A DNA stretch of 64,000 nucleotides, from NCBI GenBank assembly GCA_010093705.1, contig MU006115.1, positions 83,083 through 147,082 of the forward strand, given 5' to 3'. Below, in pieces: positions 1 to 11,217 of the stretch. The position numbers and the translations under genes are program-made. Under the pieces are notes generated by a model that was not told the origin of the DNA, did no database searches, and saw only the letters and a list, made by a program, of their open reading frames with translations. This stretch comes from Patellaria atrata CBS 101060. Its lineage: Eukaryota > Ascomycota > Dothideomycetes > Patellariales > Patellariaceae. Within the stretch, counting starts at the first letter, position 1. The number at the start of each line of letters is the position of its first letter.

Positions 1-156
1 ATTTCATCCCATCTCATCCTCACTTCTACTCAACCCAGTCAACATCATCCCAAAACCATCATCATCCATCATCCATCATCTAGATACTACAGCCCTTTCT
101 CTACCACAGACACATCACCAATCCACACACAACCGCAGCGCATTCAAACGCACACA

Positions 157-581
157 ATGACATCTCAGCCGGAAACCACGAACGACGGGCCCCCACCTCC
201 CTACAAAACCCTCGAGTATCCCCCACCAACGTACCACCAAGCAACGCTTCGAGACGTGAGCCCCCGCCCGCCCCATCCACCACGAGCAACCTGTCTGACA
301 TTTTCCTGTAGAGATCACCACGCTGCAACCGCATCGAGCAGATCCGCGAATCCATCCGCACAACGCGCATGGTCCGCGAAGCTCGCATACAGATACACCG
401 ACACACGGCCGTATATACGGAACGTAGGGACGTGCGCCGCGAGCCGGAGCCCGTGGTGGTGAAGTGGTGGGGAATCAGGCGGTGGAGGAGGTTGGCGTGC
501 CAGTGGTTGTGGATTTGCGTTTGTTTGGGACTTGTTGGTGCTTTTTCTGTTGCGCTGGTGAGGGGGTGGTTGTGGAAGTGA
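157..581 (+). CDS. small single-pass membrane protein, Pro/Tyr-rich N-terminus
   Basis: I do not recognise a family. The model joins exon 157-255 to exon 312-581 across a 56-bp intron (GTGAGC donor, CTGTAG acceptor); both junctions are phase 0, giving 122 residues. The N-terminus is proline- and tyrosine-rich, with a PPPPY motif of the kind bound by WW domains (Nedd4/Rsp5 family). A basic Arg-rich middle follows, then one hydrophobic segment near residues 98-116 and a very short tail. The layout suggests a tail-anchored or type II membrane protein with a cytosolic PY motif (inference). The gene lies 600 bp upstream of another tiny membrane protein of similar design. Support is coding layout and splice-site quality only, so a false model is possible. 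Confidence 0.45.
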
Positions 582-978
582 GGGCGAGATGCCCTTAAGG
601 AAGAATGGGGGATAAGGGAGAATAGGGGATTTGGTCGGCGTTGGCGGTACTGGGGTATTGTGCGGTCTTTGTAGCGTGGGTGGACTTGCGGGTTGAGTTT
701 TGGGGAGGTACGAGTGCTTTAAGCGGCCTTGTAGGAGTTGTACGGGAGGGGGGGTGTGAGGTACCTAGGACGGCGATGTGGACGGGGAAAGAGCAATATT
801 GTTTTTCAAGCTGGTTTTATCGCTCTGGATCTAACTGTCAGCGTTATCTAAACCCTCTCATTCCAGTCTGGGAAGCCTCTATCTTTGCTCCTATTTCGGT
901 ACACCCAGTTCTCCATGACTTTGCCCAACGTCAAATGTTTTCTCCTTCCCTGGCACTTTGACTGTTTGGTCCTTCTCA
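582..978. other. intergenic, nothing recognised
   Basis: G-rich, then mixed sequence between two small genes. No gene, RNA or mobile element could be supported. Confidence 0.5.
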
Positions 979-1009
979 CCGTACCGTACCGTACCGTACC
1001 GTACCGTAC
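979..1009. repeat. (GTACC)n microsatellite
   Basis: About six uninterrupted copies of the pentamer GTACC, ending 175 bp before the ATG at 1185. It lies just upstream of a TATA box, so it may sit in the promoter of that gene. Confidence 0.9.
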
Positions 1010-1079
1010 GTTCAATCCTTCCTCAACGAAAATTCTTATTGCAAATTTGACCAGCACCGCCTCCCAGAAGTCAACCCCA

Positions 1080-1085
1080 TATAAA
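1080..1085 (+). promoter_or_regulatory. TATA box of the 1185 gene
   Basis: TATAAA about 105 bp upstream of the ATG at 1185, followed by pyrimidine-rich sequence typical of fungal core promoters and 5' leaders. Confidence 0.5.
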
Positions 1086-1184
1086 CCCTTCCTTTCCAAC
1101 TCCAACATTCACTCTCAGCTTCTCCCTCACAAAACCTTCTATACAGATCACACACCTCAAAATTTCAACCACAAAAGCAACAGA

Positions 1185-1553
1185 ATGGTCTCACAACACC
1201 CACTACCGATGTACAACATCTACAGTCCCGAGAACCCACAGCGCGCATACCTCCCTCCTTTCTTCAATCAGGCATTCGAGACCTCCGGGACGGATCATAG
1301 GATCCCGGTTGAGGATTTCCAGGCTGTATATATACCATTTTCTGTACACTCCTTCTCCCCGTACACACCTCCCCCTCGTAGTTGCATGAGGCTGATTGGC
1401 ATGTAGACGAGAGACCGATACCGGCGCGCAGTACGTAAGCCGGCTCCAGTCCGTCTGATACTCTTTCTCAGTACGGTGCAGGCGTTTGCGATCCTGATCG
1501 TGTTAATCGCGGTCGCGGGGTTGGCTATTGCGGGGTTTAGACCGTGGATGTAG
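1185..1553 (+). CDS. 78-residue single-pass membrane protein
   Basis: No family recognised. The preferred model has exons 1185-1325, 1407-1430 (only 24 nt) and 1482-1553, all joined in phase 0. The introns are 81 and 51 bp; donors are GTATAT and GTACGT. The product starts with a Pro/Tyr/Asn-rich stretch, then an Arg-rich linker, then a strongly hydrophobic stretch of about 18 residues (AFAILIVLIAVAGLAIAG) and ends FRPWM. The last exon's open frame through the membrane span is the best evidence; the middle exon is less certain, since alternative donors near 1359-1371 also give open frames. A TATA box lies at 1080. Architecture matches the neighbour at 157-581, though the sequences are not obviously homologous. 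Confidence 0.4.
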
Positions 1554-3118
1554 TTGAGGGGTGGAGTTTTGATTTGGATGTTGGGATTTGTGGTTTTGAA
1601 TGTTATTGGATTGGACCGTACTGGGGTTGGTTATTTCTTCGGTTGGGTCTGTGGTGTTGGTATTTCGTTGGGTTTATACTCTTATTGTAACCTGGTATCG
1701 TTCTATATACCCCGGTCCCTGCACGCTGAAGGGTGAACTCCTGGTAAACCGTCCTCACTTCCTATCGATGATGTACAATGTTCGTATGTTCAGGTCCTCT
1801 ATACAGTTGGGCGTCATTGCCTGTTTCCTGCTTTCTTGATATGGAGAGTCGATATACACATAATGGCGAACATACAATATAGACAGGAATGCAAACTCTG
1901 AGGAATGTTAGAATCTGAAGTTCAAATAGTTTCTCTGACATGTACGGGATAAGGGTTCGTGCAGCTTGGAATCCTTTGCCCGGTCTGAATTATGACGTAC
2001 AGTGGAGTCGGAAGCCATTTTTGAAAGCAAGAGAATTAGGATAAGGAAAAGGATATGTTTGGAAAATGTATTTAAAGTTTGACAAGGCTTTTACAACCCC
2101 ATATGAACCTCGGCTTCTCTCGTTTATTTCCAGTTTGTCTGACTGCTACACTGGGTTCACGTATAGAAGAAAGTAATGCCAACGCTTAGGTTGAGTACGC
2201 ACAGTGATAGGAAGCAATGATATTGGTAAGAAAGTCAGCATCTTCATTATGCTATCAGTTATGTATACCAGATCGTACGAAATGAGATGACTGTATTAAA
2301 AAGATATGTCCCTTGTTCAAAATGTGATGCCATGGGTGAAATTTCGCTACCTTAGTGTGGGTGAAATACGAGAGATGCTTCCTCGTTACCAATCGTACGG
2401 AGCGGTTGCGTCGGATATGGTAGGCTTGCTGTAGATATATGAAGGTAACCGTCTATCTTTACCCCGGGGGTAGCGCCGATGACGTCTGTACAGATATGTT
2501 AAGCAGCAGGAGGGGTCAGTAAATGCAACAAGTTGAGGAAATTTTGACATGGGAATCCATATCGCTATGACTTCATCCCATCCTCTTGATAAAGGCTTAT
2601 ACGTTGATCGTAGACGGCGACCGAACAATGCTATGAAGTAGAATTAGAGGGATCATGGAGATTCGACAAAGAAACGGCTTGACGTTGGAACAAAGAAAAG
2701 TCGAATGTGAAATGACATCGAACCGTGTTGTTTGTCCATGTGACGTGCTTTCCATTATCCTTCGATCCCGTCGGCTATAAGAGCATTCTTCGAGGTAATC
2801 TCCACTGTAGCAAAGTGGTAACAATAGGGTAATAATAGGAGATGGAAGATTGTTATATACAGGATGTTATATGCCATCCAGCTCGGTTCCACCCACCTCA
2901 AAGGGGTCTCCCGCCGTCCGGCTTCTCGGCACTCCTTCCACCATCGGTCCATCGCTGCTGCCACAATTGTGGGGTGTGGTGTGTCAATGCTTCTGTTACT
3001 CGCAACACTACTATAAGGTAAGGTATACAAGGCGACAGCTGTATCCAGATTCTCGGCTTCTTCGTAACCTTTTGGAGGATGCTGACACGTATTGAAAGGA
3101 ATCTGAGTAATAAGAAAA

Positions 3119-3182
3119 AGTCTCCTCCTGTACAGTAAGGATACGAACTAAGTCTCCTCCTGTACAGTAAGGATACGAACTA
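3119..3182. repeat. 32-bp perfect tandem duplication
   Basis: The 32-base unit containing CTCCTCCTGTACAGTAAGG occurs twice head to tail without mismatch. It includes the TACAGTA motif that recurs in the window. Confidence 0.9.
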
Positions 3183-3517
3183 AAGAAGCACCTACATCTC
3201 TGTGTACCACACAGCAACAATCACAAGCCAACTGGTGGGGCTCTAGATCGACTCAGCAATCATTTCTGCGTTCCCCAACTACTTTTACTTTACCCTACTC
3301 CACTTGCTGCCCTACCTTACCTTACTCCCTACTCTGTATTTATCACCCGCAAATCTTTCTAGACATTCTACCTAAAATTCATTGCTCCCCATCCTGAGCG
3401 GGGTGGGACCGTGTATCACCCGCCACCGCTATACACACTGTATCTGCCCATTTCGAATGATACAAGACACAACCTCAGGTCTTACCTTATGTTCCGCAGC
3501 CGACCTCGCTTCTGACC

Positions 3518-3547
3518 TCCACCACCATCATCACCACCATCACCACA
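3518..3547. repeat. CAC/CAT trinucleotide run
   Basis: About ten CAC or CAT triplets. In one frame they read as a histidine run, but no gene surrounds them. Confidence 0.7.
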
Positions 3548-4388
3548 CCTACCTGCCGTTCTGGCACAGACTTCAAATATCTTTAATTGCTCCTCAGCTG
3601 CCTGACTGCTATGGTCACGCAAGATGAAAATGGTCAGTCAATACCTTATCTCCTTGATTCTATCATGCGCAGTTGCCTCCTTCAACTCTTATGCACCTAA
3701 CTAAGCACTGTTGCTGTTCCGATATCCCCGCCTGAGCTGCTGAAGTGCTTGTACTCTACCTCTCACCGAGTTTTTTTTGCTCATCATGCTGAGCTGACAT
3801 TCTGGACACTCCGAAATTTCCATGTGCTGGAGGTCTACAGGAATCAAACATTGTTGGTTGCCGAACACATTATTTCACCGCTGGCGGCCATTTGTCCAGC
3901 ATCCCGTCGAACTTTTGCTGTTACCGATCGCAATTATCACAAGTGCTAATACAAAGTTCACTGTTTAGGCAGCTCAAAACCAAATTCCCTTTCGGTCACC
4001 ACTACCCGCCTCCAATTCGACCTCCCCGGAAACGACGTATATCTCCCGAAGAATAAGAGCACAAGCAATCTTTTATCGAAGACCCAAAAGTCGGCCATGG
4101 CGGTGGAAACTTCCCGTACACGGTTCTCCTTTGATCAGGGATCGATGAAGGATATGGAGCCATTCGTAAGGTGTGTATGAGCATAACACAACAAGCTCTG
4201 TTGTTACTCGATTCCGTATAAGCACTCGATGACCTGCCCCCTAACATACTCTTCAAATTCTTGTAGCTAACTGAGCTAGGTCTCCCATAGTTTCAGAACA
4301 TGAACATGGCCTAGGATTTTCGGGGCTCCGCCGAATAAGACAGCAACCCTCTTCGCGGACTGCAGGTGCTCCTGGGACCAGCACTGGG

Positions 4389-7300
4389 ATGAACTCGCGT
4401 TCTAGCTCCATGAACCTTTCCCTTCCAGCAACTCGTCATCCCTCTACATCATTCTCAACCGGTCCTGCTTCTCCGACATTGAACTTCAGCGAAGATCTAA
4501 CAAAATTTCCTTCCGAGTCTCTTCATTCTTTCTCGTTTGCGCACCAATCAGAAGAGTCCATCTATAACAGACAAAATATATTGAAGCGGTCAATAGATTT
4601 CATGAGGGATAAACTTGGTTGGGCAGCGAGTCATCCGGGTATTGTGAATGCTCAGGCAAAACTGAGTGGAGATCAAGATTTACAGAGCATGATGGAACTA
4701 CTGACACGTGCAAATCTTCTCGGAGAAGATGCTATTGGAGGTCAAGGAATGGCAGCATTAGGCCCCTTGACTGGTCCCGCGGACATGTCTGGAGAGAATG
4801 TCTTTGAAAGGGATTTTATGCCCAGGTCAGTCAGCCCTGATAGTTTGTTGGACCCCGAGTCACCCCGAACGAGTCGGACAAAGATTTCAGACGGCGTAGA
4901 TGCTGCGGATACGACTTTGACCCTCATCGATACCGCAGACTCTAATTCAAGCTTCGTCGAGGCATCTTCTCCACCTCTGCACTTGAACGATCTCAACAAG
5001 ACCCGCGCTACCCTCAAAAGGACTTATACAGATACTGCGCCTTTGACGATTCAAAGCAAGCTGACTGAAGCCCTTGCCCAGCCATACGTAATCGGAGGGG
5101 ATCCTCACCATGTCATTTCACCGAAGGTTACCCCACATCAACCAGAGCCCGTACCGAGTATAGCCGGACACTCGACAAGCCATCCAGCACCCCATGGGCA
5201 TGGAAGTAGATGGGTCCCGGCGGCTCAGGCAATTTTCACCACGGAAAGTCATGCTCCATGGACGATTACCGCAGCCAACGATCTTGCCTGTCTAGTGTTC
5301 GGCGTAACTAGAGCCGAAGTGCGGAAACTGGGGATCTTAGAAGTTGTGAAAGAAGAGCGAAGAAAGTGGCTGGAAAAGAAACTGCAGCATCCAGAAGGTG
5401 GGGAGTCAAAGAAAGAGCAGAATAAGACAACATCTTTGGCTGTTGGAAATGGAATAACTGCGCGACTTCTTAGTAAACCTTCTTCAAGACAAGTATCACA
5501 ATCTCGGCGAGCTCAAACGGACGATGGAAGTGGTTCAACATTTAACAAGAAAACTACCAATGGTGGTCTCAATCATACACCACAAAAGTCCAGAGGAGTT
5601 CTTCTTTGCGGAGACGTCGTTCCAATTCAGAAACGAAATGGTGCCATTGGTGCTGCAAGTTTGTGGGTGAAGGAGAAGCGTGGTGGTCTAATTTGGGTTC
5701 TTGAAGAGATCGCCGAAGACGTCGTCTACGTGGGTGTGGACGAAGTTGGTTGTGTAACCCAGGCTCAAGGGCCTGCGGAAGCAATTTGGGGGATCGAACG
5801 CGTGAGAAGAGGTATGGACATCAAGAGACTGGTCCCTGGTATCCCTAGACGTCCTGGAACCCATACTGGTGCTCTAGACTTTGATCAAATGGCAGACTGG
5901 CGAAGTTTCACGGCGAGGACATCAAACAGTATAAATATTCCAGTTACTGTACAGCTCCTTTCTGGAGAACCAACCCTTCGCGTTTCTAGTTTCCCTCATA
6001 TTGCTGGCATGATGGTCCTCTCCGCATCCTCACTCAATATTGCGAGCGCGAATTCTGTATTTTCCGAAGCTCTATTCGGTCAAGGTCGTCCCGAAGGCCT
6101 TCATATTAGTAGTATAATACCTGGGTTTGACAAGGTCTTGAAGATCATGACGGATGAAGACGAAATCAAGCTTGTCGACGGTATTGTTATACCTGAGCAC
6201 AGTTTCCGGCGCGCACGTGCTATCTTGGCAATGCGTGAAGGCAAGGCAGATGCTGCAGCAGTTTTTCTAAGACCGAGCGGTCTCCTTGCCAAGCATCGGG
6301 ACGGCAATGAGATCATGGTGGACGTGCAAATGCGCGTTGTGAAGAGCGAGAAAGCTACCGTGCACTATGACGAGAACGTTATCACTGAACAGAGCGAAGA
6401 TGAAGCTGACTCGGATGTTAACTCACCGAACCTTGCTGGAGAGGTCGTATACGCCTTGTGGATAACATACTCCCGACAGTTACACGCTCAAAATCACGGA
6501 GTAGGTCCGGTAACTCCAATGATATCGAGACCAGGGACTCCACCTAAGCAGCCATCCCCCGGTCAAACGATACTTCCAATTCATCCCGCAGAAGCTGATG
6601 CCTCGAACTTACAAAATGAAGATCAGCCAGTATCTTTGTTGGCTCAGCAATTAAAGAATGCAAGGGCCCCGTCAATTATTGTTCCACCTGTCCCGAGAGT
6701 AGAAGAGAAGACTTCCACAGCTGATAAGCAGGAATCTGGCGCGAAGAAGTCCATAAGCGACTTTGTAGTACTCGAAGATATGGGTCAAGGAGCATACGGA
6801 CAAGTTAAGCTCTGTCGGTACAAGAAGAATAGCTCGAAGAAGATGGTGATCAAGTACGTCACGAAACGGCGTATTCTCGTTGATACTTGGACACGGGACA
6901 GACGCCTGGGGACTGTACCTCTGGAGATTCACGTCCTGGATTATCTGCGACGCGATGGACTCAAACATCCTAACATCGTGGAGATGGCGGACTTCTTTGA
7001 GGATGACGTGAATTATTACATCGAGATGTTACCCCACGGACTTCCTGGCATGGACCTTTTCGACTACATCGAATTACGTGTCAATATGGACGAAGAAGAA
7101 TGCCAGAAGATTTTCGTGCAGGTCGCAGAAGCTCTACATCATCTACACACGAAAGCGAAAGTGGTGCATAGAGACATCAAGGATGAAAATGTCATCTTGG
7201 ACGGCGAGGGAAATATCAAGCTCATCGACTTCGGAAGTGCAGCGTATATCAAGAACGGTCCGTTTGATGTTTTCGTAGGAACAATTGGTGAGTGTCATGC

Positions 7301-7614
7301 GCTCAATTCTCATCCGTCATACAGTTACTGACCGTTATGTAGATTACGCCGCACCCGAAGTTCTCGCCGGTAAATCCTATCGCGGAAAAGAGCAAGACGT
7401 ATGGGCTCTAGGCATCCTTCTTTACACCATCGTTTATAAGGAGAACCCATTTTACAGTATCGATGAGATTATGGATCACGACCTTAGAGTTCCGTACATT
7501 ATGAGCGAGGACTGCATCGACCTAATACGACTTATGCTGAATAGGGATGTTGATCAGCGTATTACCATAACCCAAGTGCTTGAACATCCATTCTGCAAGA
7601 ATGCGCCCGAATGA
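4389..7614 (+). CDS. PSK1: PAS-domain serine/threonine protein kinase (Psk1/Psk2 family)
   Basis: Nutrient-sensing PAS kinase; the yeast and animal relatives tie sugar status to glycogen and cell-wall synthesis and to translation. Exons are 4389-7287 and 7343-7614; the 55-bp intron splits the codon for Asp in TIDYAAPE, giving 1056 residues. A Ser/Pro-rich N-terminus precedes a PAS-like region near 275-335 (starting WVPAAQAIF), a linked beta-rich piece near 405-455, a second PAS-like region near 535-600, and a protein kinase domain at about 789-1050. Visible catalytic features are the glycine loop GQGAYGQV, Lys822 in MVIK, HRD at 927-929, DFG at 947-949 and APE. It is somewhat shorter than yeast and human PASK (about 1300 residues), mostly in low-complexity parts. 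The start is the first ATG of the long frame. Orthology to PSK1 versus PSK2 is not resolved. Confidence 0.93.
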
Positions 7615-9072
7615 CGCCGGATGGTCGTCTCTTTTGGAGGAGTGTCTTTTTTACGTAGGATGAAGTAGACATGAGGGAATAGAGGGTATGACGAAGTTTT
7701 GATAAATGAGATTTATATAGAGATGCATAGCGTGTGGATGGAACAAGGGCAAAGGGTATCAGAATTCGGGCGGACGATTTTGGCATTTCGTTTCTTATTC
7801 CTTTTCCCCTCCGCGGCAACTGTTATGAACCGCTTCATTCTTGTCCTTTTCATATGAGTTAAGTGGTATTGGTCCACTTCAGTAGGGATACCCGGGAGTA
7901 TTAATGGCGAAATGAAGCGATGTTGAGATGAAAGAATGAACAGTTTTCAAGAAAGATCGTTAAGAGTGTCAATTTAGAGTGGAACTCTCTGCAGCGGTGG
8001 TGGGATGAAAGTGATGCTTTATCGTGTAGTGCTCCAATGGTGTTATTTCTCGTGTTCAGCTCACGAGTTGAGCTCGTATCACCCTCTTCTTCAACAACTA
8101 TTTCCAGGAATAAAAGCTTCGAGATACAGTAGCCGAGCTGCAGTTACGCGGTAGGGGGTTTTGCAACGTCGTACCGCGGACTCAGATAGCTGGTGTGAGA
8201 TGAGATTGTACTCGGTACAACTCGTGAAAATGCACTACAACACAATTCGGGATGAAGGACGTCAGGCTTCGTAAAGATTCTGATGGATCACTCAGCTAAA
8301 TGACAATATTCACAACGGATATAGACACCAAAATGTACTAACAGCTTTCAGGTGAAGGTAACCTTCTCCCTGGGTGGTGGGTTCGATTGGATTTTCACTA
8401 TCGAACTAAAATATCCCTTCATGCATCTGGTTGACTTCATCCCTTTCTGGGGGAAACGGTGTACAGCATCCGGCGTTGTTTATTATCCAATCCTCTTTGG
8501 GCAGTTGAAATTTCCTTTATCGTATCGAAGAATACGTGATGGAAGTCAGACGTGTGGCTACGGGAAGGATCACGCTGGACGGGCTGGATGCTGTACGAGA
8601 CGCCGCCACTCAAGGTACAAGAGATGGCATATCGCATTTAAAAGGAGAAGATGAAATTAGTAATGACACATCATCAAAATCATTCAAATGTAACATTCAC
8701 CCTTTTCGAAAGTCCACATTCCAGCAATTGCTGTATTTGGAAAGAGTTATCGTCAAACCAGCTCGATAAAGCATTCGCGAGAGGTCTGTAACACCACGAT
8801 ACGGACATTGCTGATCTTTGATCTTTAACGTGACTTTGCCTCTGCCGTCATGAAGCAAGGTCCATTTTATCCCGTACCTCCTAGCCATTGAGGCCCGTCT
8901 TCCTCTCTTCTACCACCCTCTTCCACTTCCTCTACCAAAAACTCTACCGGTTCGAATAGGACTTACGTTCATTTATCTTCCCTTCACCTGAACTTGACGC
9001 GCCTGCTACGTGTAGAGTGGAAGTCCGCTCTACATACACTTTTTCGTTCATGCTCCATCGAGGCAAGATATG
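7615..9072. other. intergenic, nothing recognised
   Basis: Kinase 3' region and the region upstream of the GT34 gene. Open frames are all short and lack coding character. The last 200 bp are C/T-rich like a 5' leader. Confidence 0.5.
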
Positions 9073-10277
9073 ATGGAAGTAACCTCGCGCGTGAATTCAT
9101 GGCGTATCTTAGCCCTACTCTCTATCATTTCCTGCATTTTCCTCATTTTAACCTACACGGAACATGTCCCCGCCTTACCACAGTAAGCACCAATACACCC
9201 GGCAGAGTCGACCTGATCGAACTAATAATATAAACCCGCAGGAGTATACGCATTCTGTCCCTGCAACAACCCCTCACGATCACGGAGGTGATCAGAAGAC
9301 TCTATGCCCCGCTCGTTCTCCCCATTGACGCAGCGGAATTCATTTCTCCTGAAGGTACCACCTACTTTTCGGATGGGGAGGTCTACTTCAGAGATCCTTT
9401 GGGAAAGCGAGTATGCATTCTGGACGTTGATACTAGAGCCTTGGATGGACCTGGAATGGTCATGAACGTCTCACGTGTAGACTGGTCGAGAATAAACAGA
9501 CTGTCAGCTGGTATGCTTAACCACTACATGTATGGTAAGTACATTAGAACTCTTCTCGCCGCTTGGGAGTACATCGACTCACTGCTCTTAGCCGAGATCC
9601 ACGGTTATGACTACAAGTTCATCAGAGGCGTGAATTACAACGATCGTCATGGTACCTGGGTCAAGCCAGCCGCTATAGCGCAAGTGCTCCCCGAGTATGA
9701 TTTCGTAGTCTTCCTTGATGCGGATGCCATCTTTCCACATCTGGAGATCCCCATCGAATGGCTACTGAACTATTGGCGCATAAGCCCCCAGATCTCTGCA
9801 GCACTGGCGCTTGATCCCCCTTTAAAGGTTAATGACGATGTCCACGGCCATACGATGCTCAACACCGGTTTTGTCATATTTCAGAACAACGAAAAGACGC
9901 GCGAGATCGTGAAAGATTGGGAAGAGTGCCCAACGGATACGAAGTATCCGACCTGTTCAAACTGGACATACAAGTGGGCGCATGAGCAGTCGGCATTCTC
10001 GAACTTTATTCGATATGATCATCCGGAAAACGTGATGGAGCTACCGTGTGCGGAGGCGAATGGAGCTCCCCAGGCGAAGCATATGGGCGGGTGTACGGGC
10101 ACCTTTGTCCAGCATTTCTGGGTCAATAAGGATCTAGTACCGTCGATGGTTGCAAAATCCATAATGAACGTTCTAATGGATCGACTACACGGCCAGTACT
10201 TGGATAACGTAAAAGAGATTTACGTTGAAGGGTCGAATGCGACGTACAGCATTGCGGCTTCGAAGGAGCTGGACTAG
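9073..10277 (+). CDS. GT34 galactosyl/mannosyltransferase (Gma12/Mnn10-like), three exons
   Basis: Type II Golgi glycosyltransferase that adds alpha-linked hexoses to glycans from nucleotide sugars (known for GT34). Exons are 9073-9182, 9242-9534 and 9592-10277, giving 362 residues. Exon 1 supplies the missing signal anchor: after METSR-like basic residues comes a hydrophobic stretch near residues 12-29. The catalytic part shows HGYDYKFI and the DxD metal site DAD at about 177-179, followed by LNTGFVIFQN, all as expected for the family. The second intron is 57 bp, a multiple of three and free of stops, so a simple open-frame call would keep 19 extra residues between NHYMY and AEIHGYDY. Canonical GTAAGT and CTTAG ends, a GACTCAC branch-like site and the family pattern N..YA..HGYDY argue that it is spliced out. 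The donor sugar and linkage cannot be told. Confidence 0.87.
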
Positions 10278-11217
10278 AATATATGCTGGGAGGCTTTTAG
10301 CTTGCTACATTGGTGATATTGTGTCTGTTCATTCACCTTTCTCGTCGGCATTTTGCATTTGATACCCCCCGGTCATAGTCCTGATTTAGGAAAATTTACA
10401 TACATTTCCACTTTGTCGTGTGTTTCTTCTTATGAGCTATTGAGAGCTGATATTTCTCACGATCTATGACAGACCTCGGATGAGGAGACTCAAATAATCG
10501 AATATTCAGAAGATGATATCTAAAACAATGATAGCTATGGTTGTCGTCTCGAGTGTTGCCGAGTCCCAAGGAGATCGTCAACCATGCGGCCGAACTGTGT
10601 GATTGGAGGGAGAAACAACCAGTTCCACTATCCCACATCAACCTCAGAAGCTCGACTGCCGAACATATCTTGCATCATGACTTGCGCCAGAGCTGCGAAT
10701 CCTCCTAATTCCGTTCTCCCCCTCTTGGATTAGGAATCAATCGTCGTATCTTCCTTTTCTCTCTACCTATGTCCCGGGATGCTCGGCTTAGACACCGCCA
10801 ACAATAGCTAAGAATTTCATACCAATCCGGGGTTTACTTTCGAAAATGTTAGGCCTACCATAGAAATACAAGCCTACACAAAGCTTTACCATGTCCAATC
10901 CTTTAAGGCCTGAATGTGATCAAACTGAAGCATAGAATCGGTGAACTAATTGGTTCCCTTAAAGCTCACAAGACTTCAAGATCGACCGTATAAGTTGTTA
11001 CTGATGTAGTCAATAGCAAGGTCTCACAGCTGGTACCCAACCAGCATAATGCGGGGCATAGTTATATCAGTTATTTTGGGCTCTTGGATAATATGATGCA
11101 TACTGAAACTCTTATAAAGGATGCCACCCCTCCGTGGGGTATATCTGCCTAGTACAAGTACTACGAGGAGACTTTATACTATATTCTAGATCGATAGCTT
11201 TAGGATCGAAATACATC
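10278..11217. other. intergenic, promoter of the amidohydrolase at its end
   Basis: No coding signal on either strand. A TATA box lies near the right end. Confidence 0.5.
11113..11118 (+). promoter_or_regulatory. TATA box of the amidohydrolase gene
   Basis: TATAAA about 100 bp upstream of the ATG at 11218. Confidence 0.5.

Larger units (their letters stand above)
1554..4388. other. gene-free stretch upstream of the PAS kinase
   Basis: Only short open frames without coding character. It holds a 32-bp tandem duplication, a CAC/CAT run and a CTACCTTACC motif near 3310. The last few hundred bases probably include promoter and 5' leader of the kinase. Confidence 0.5.

Noticed and set aside
9288-10277. 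GT34 start at the GTG/first ATG of the long open frame
   Set aside because: Splicing to exon 9073-9182 in phase supplies a signal anchor expected for this type II family; the short form would have none.
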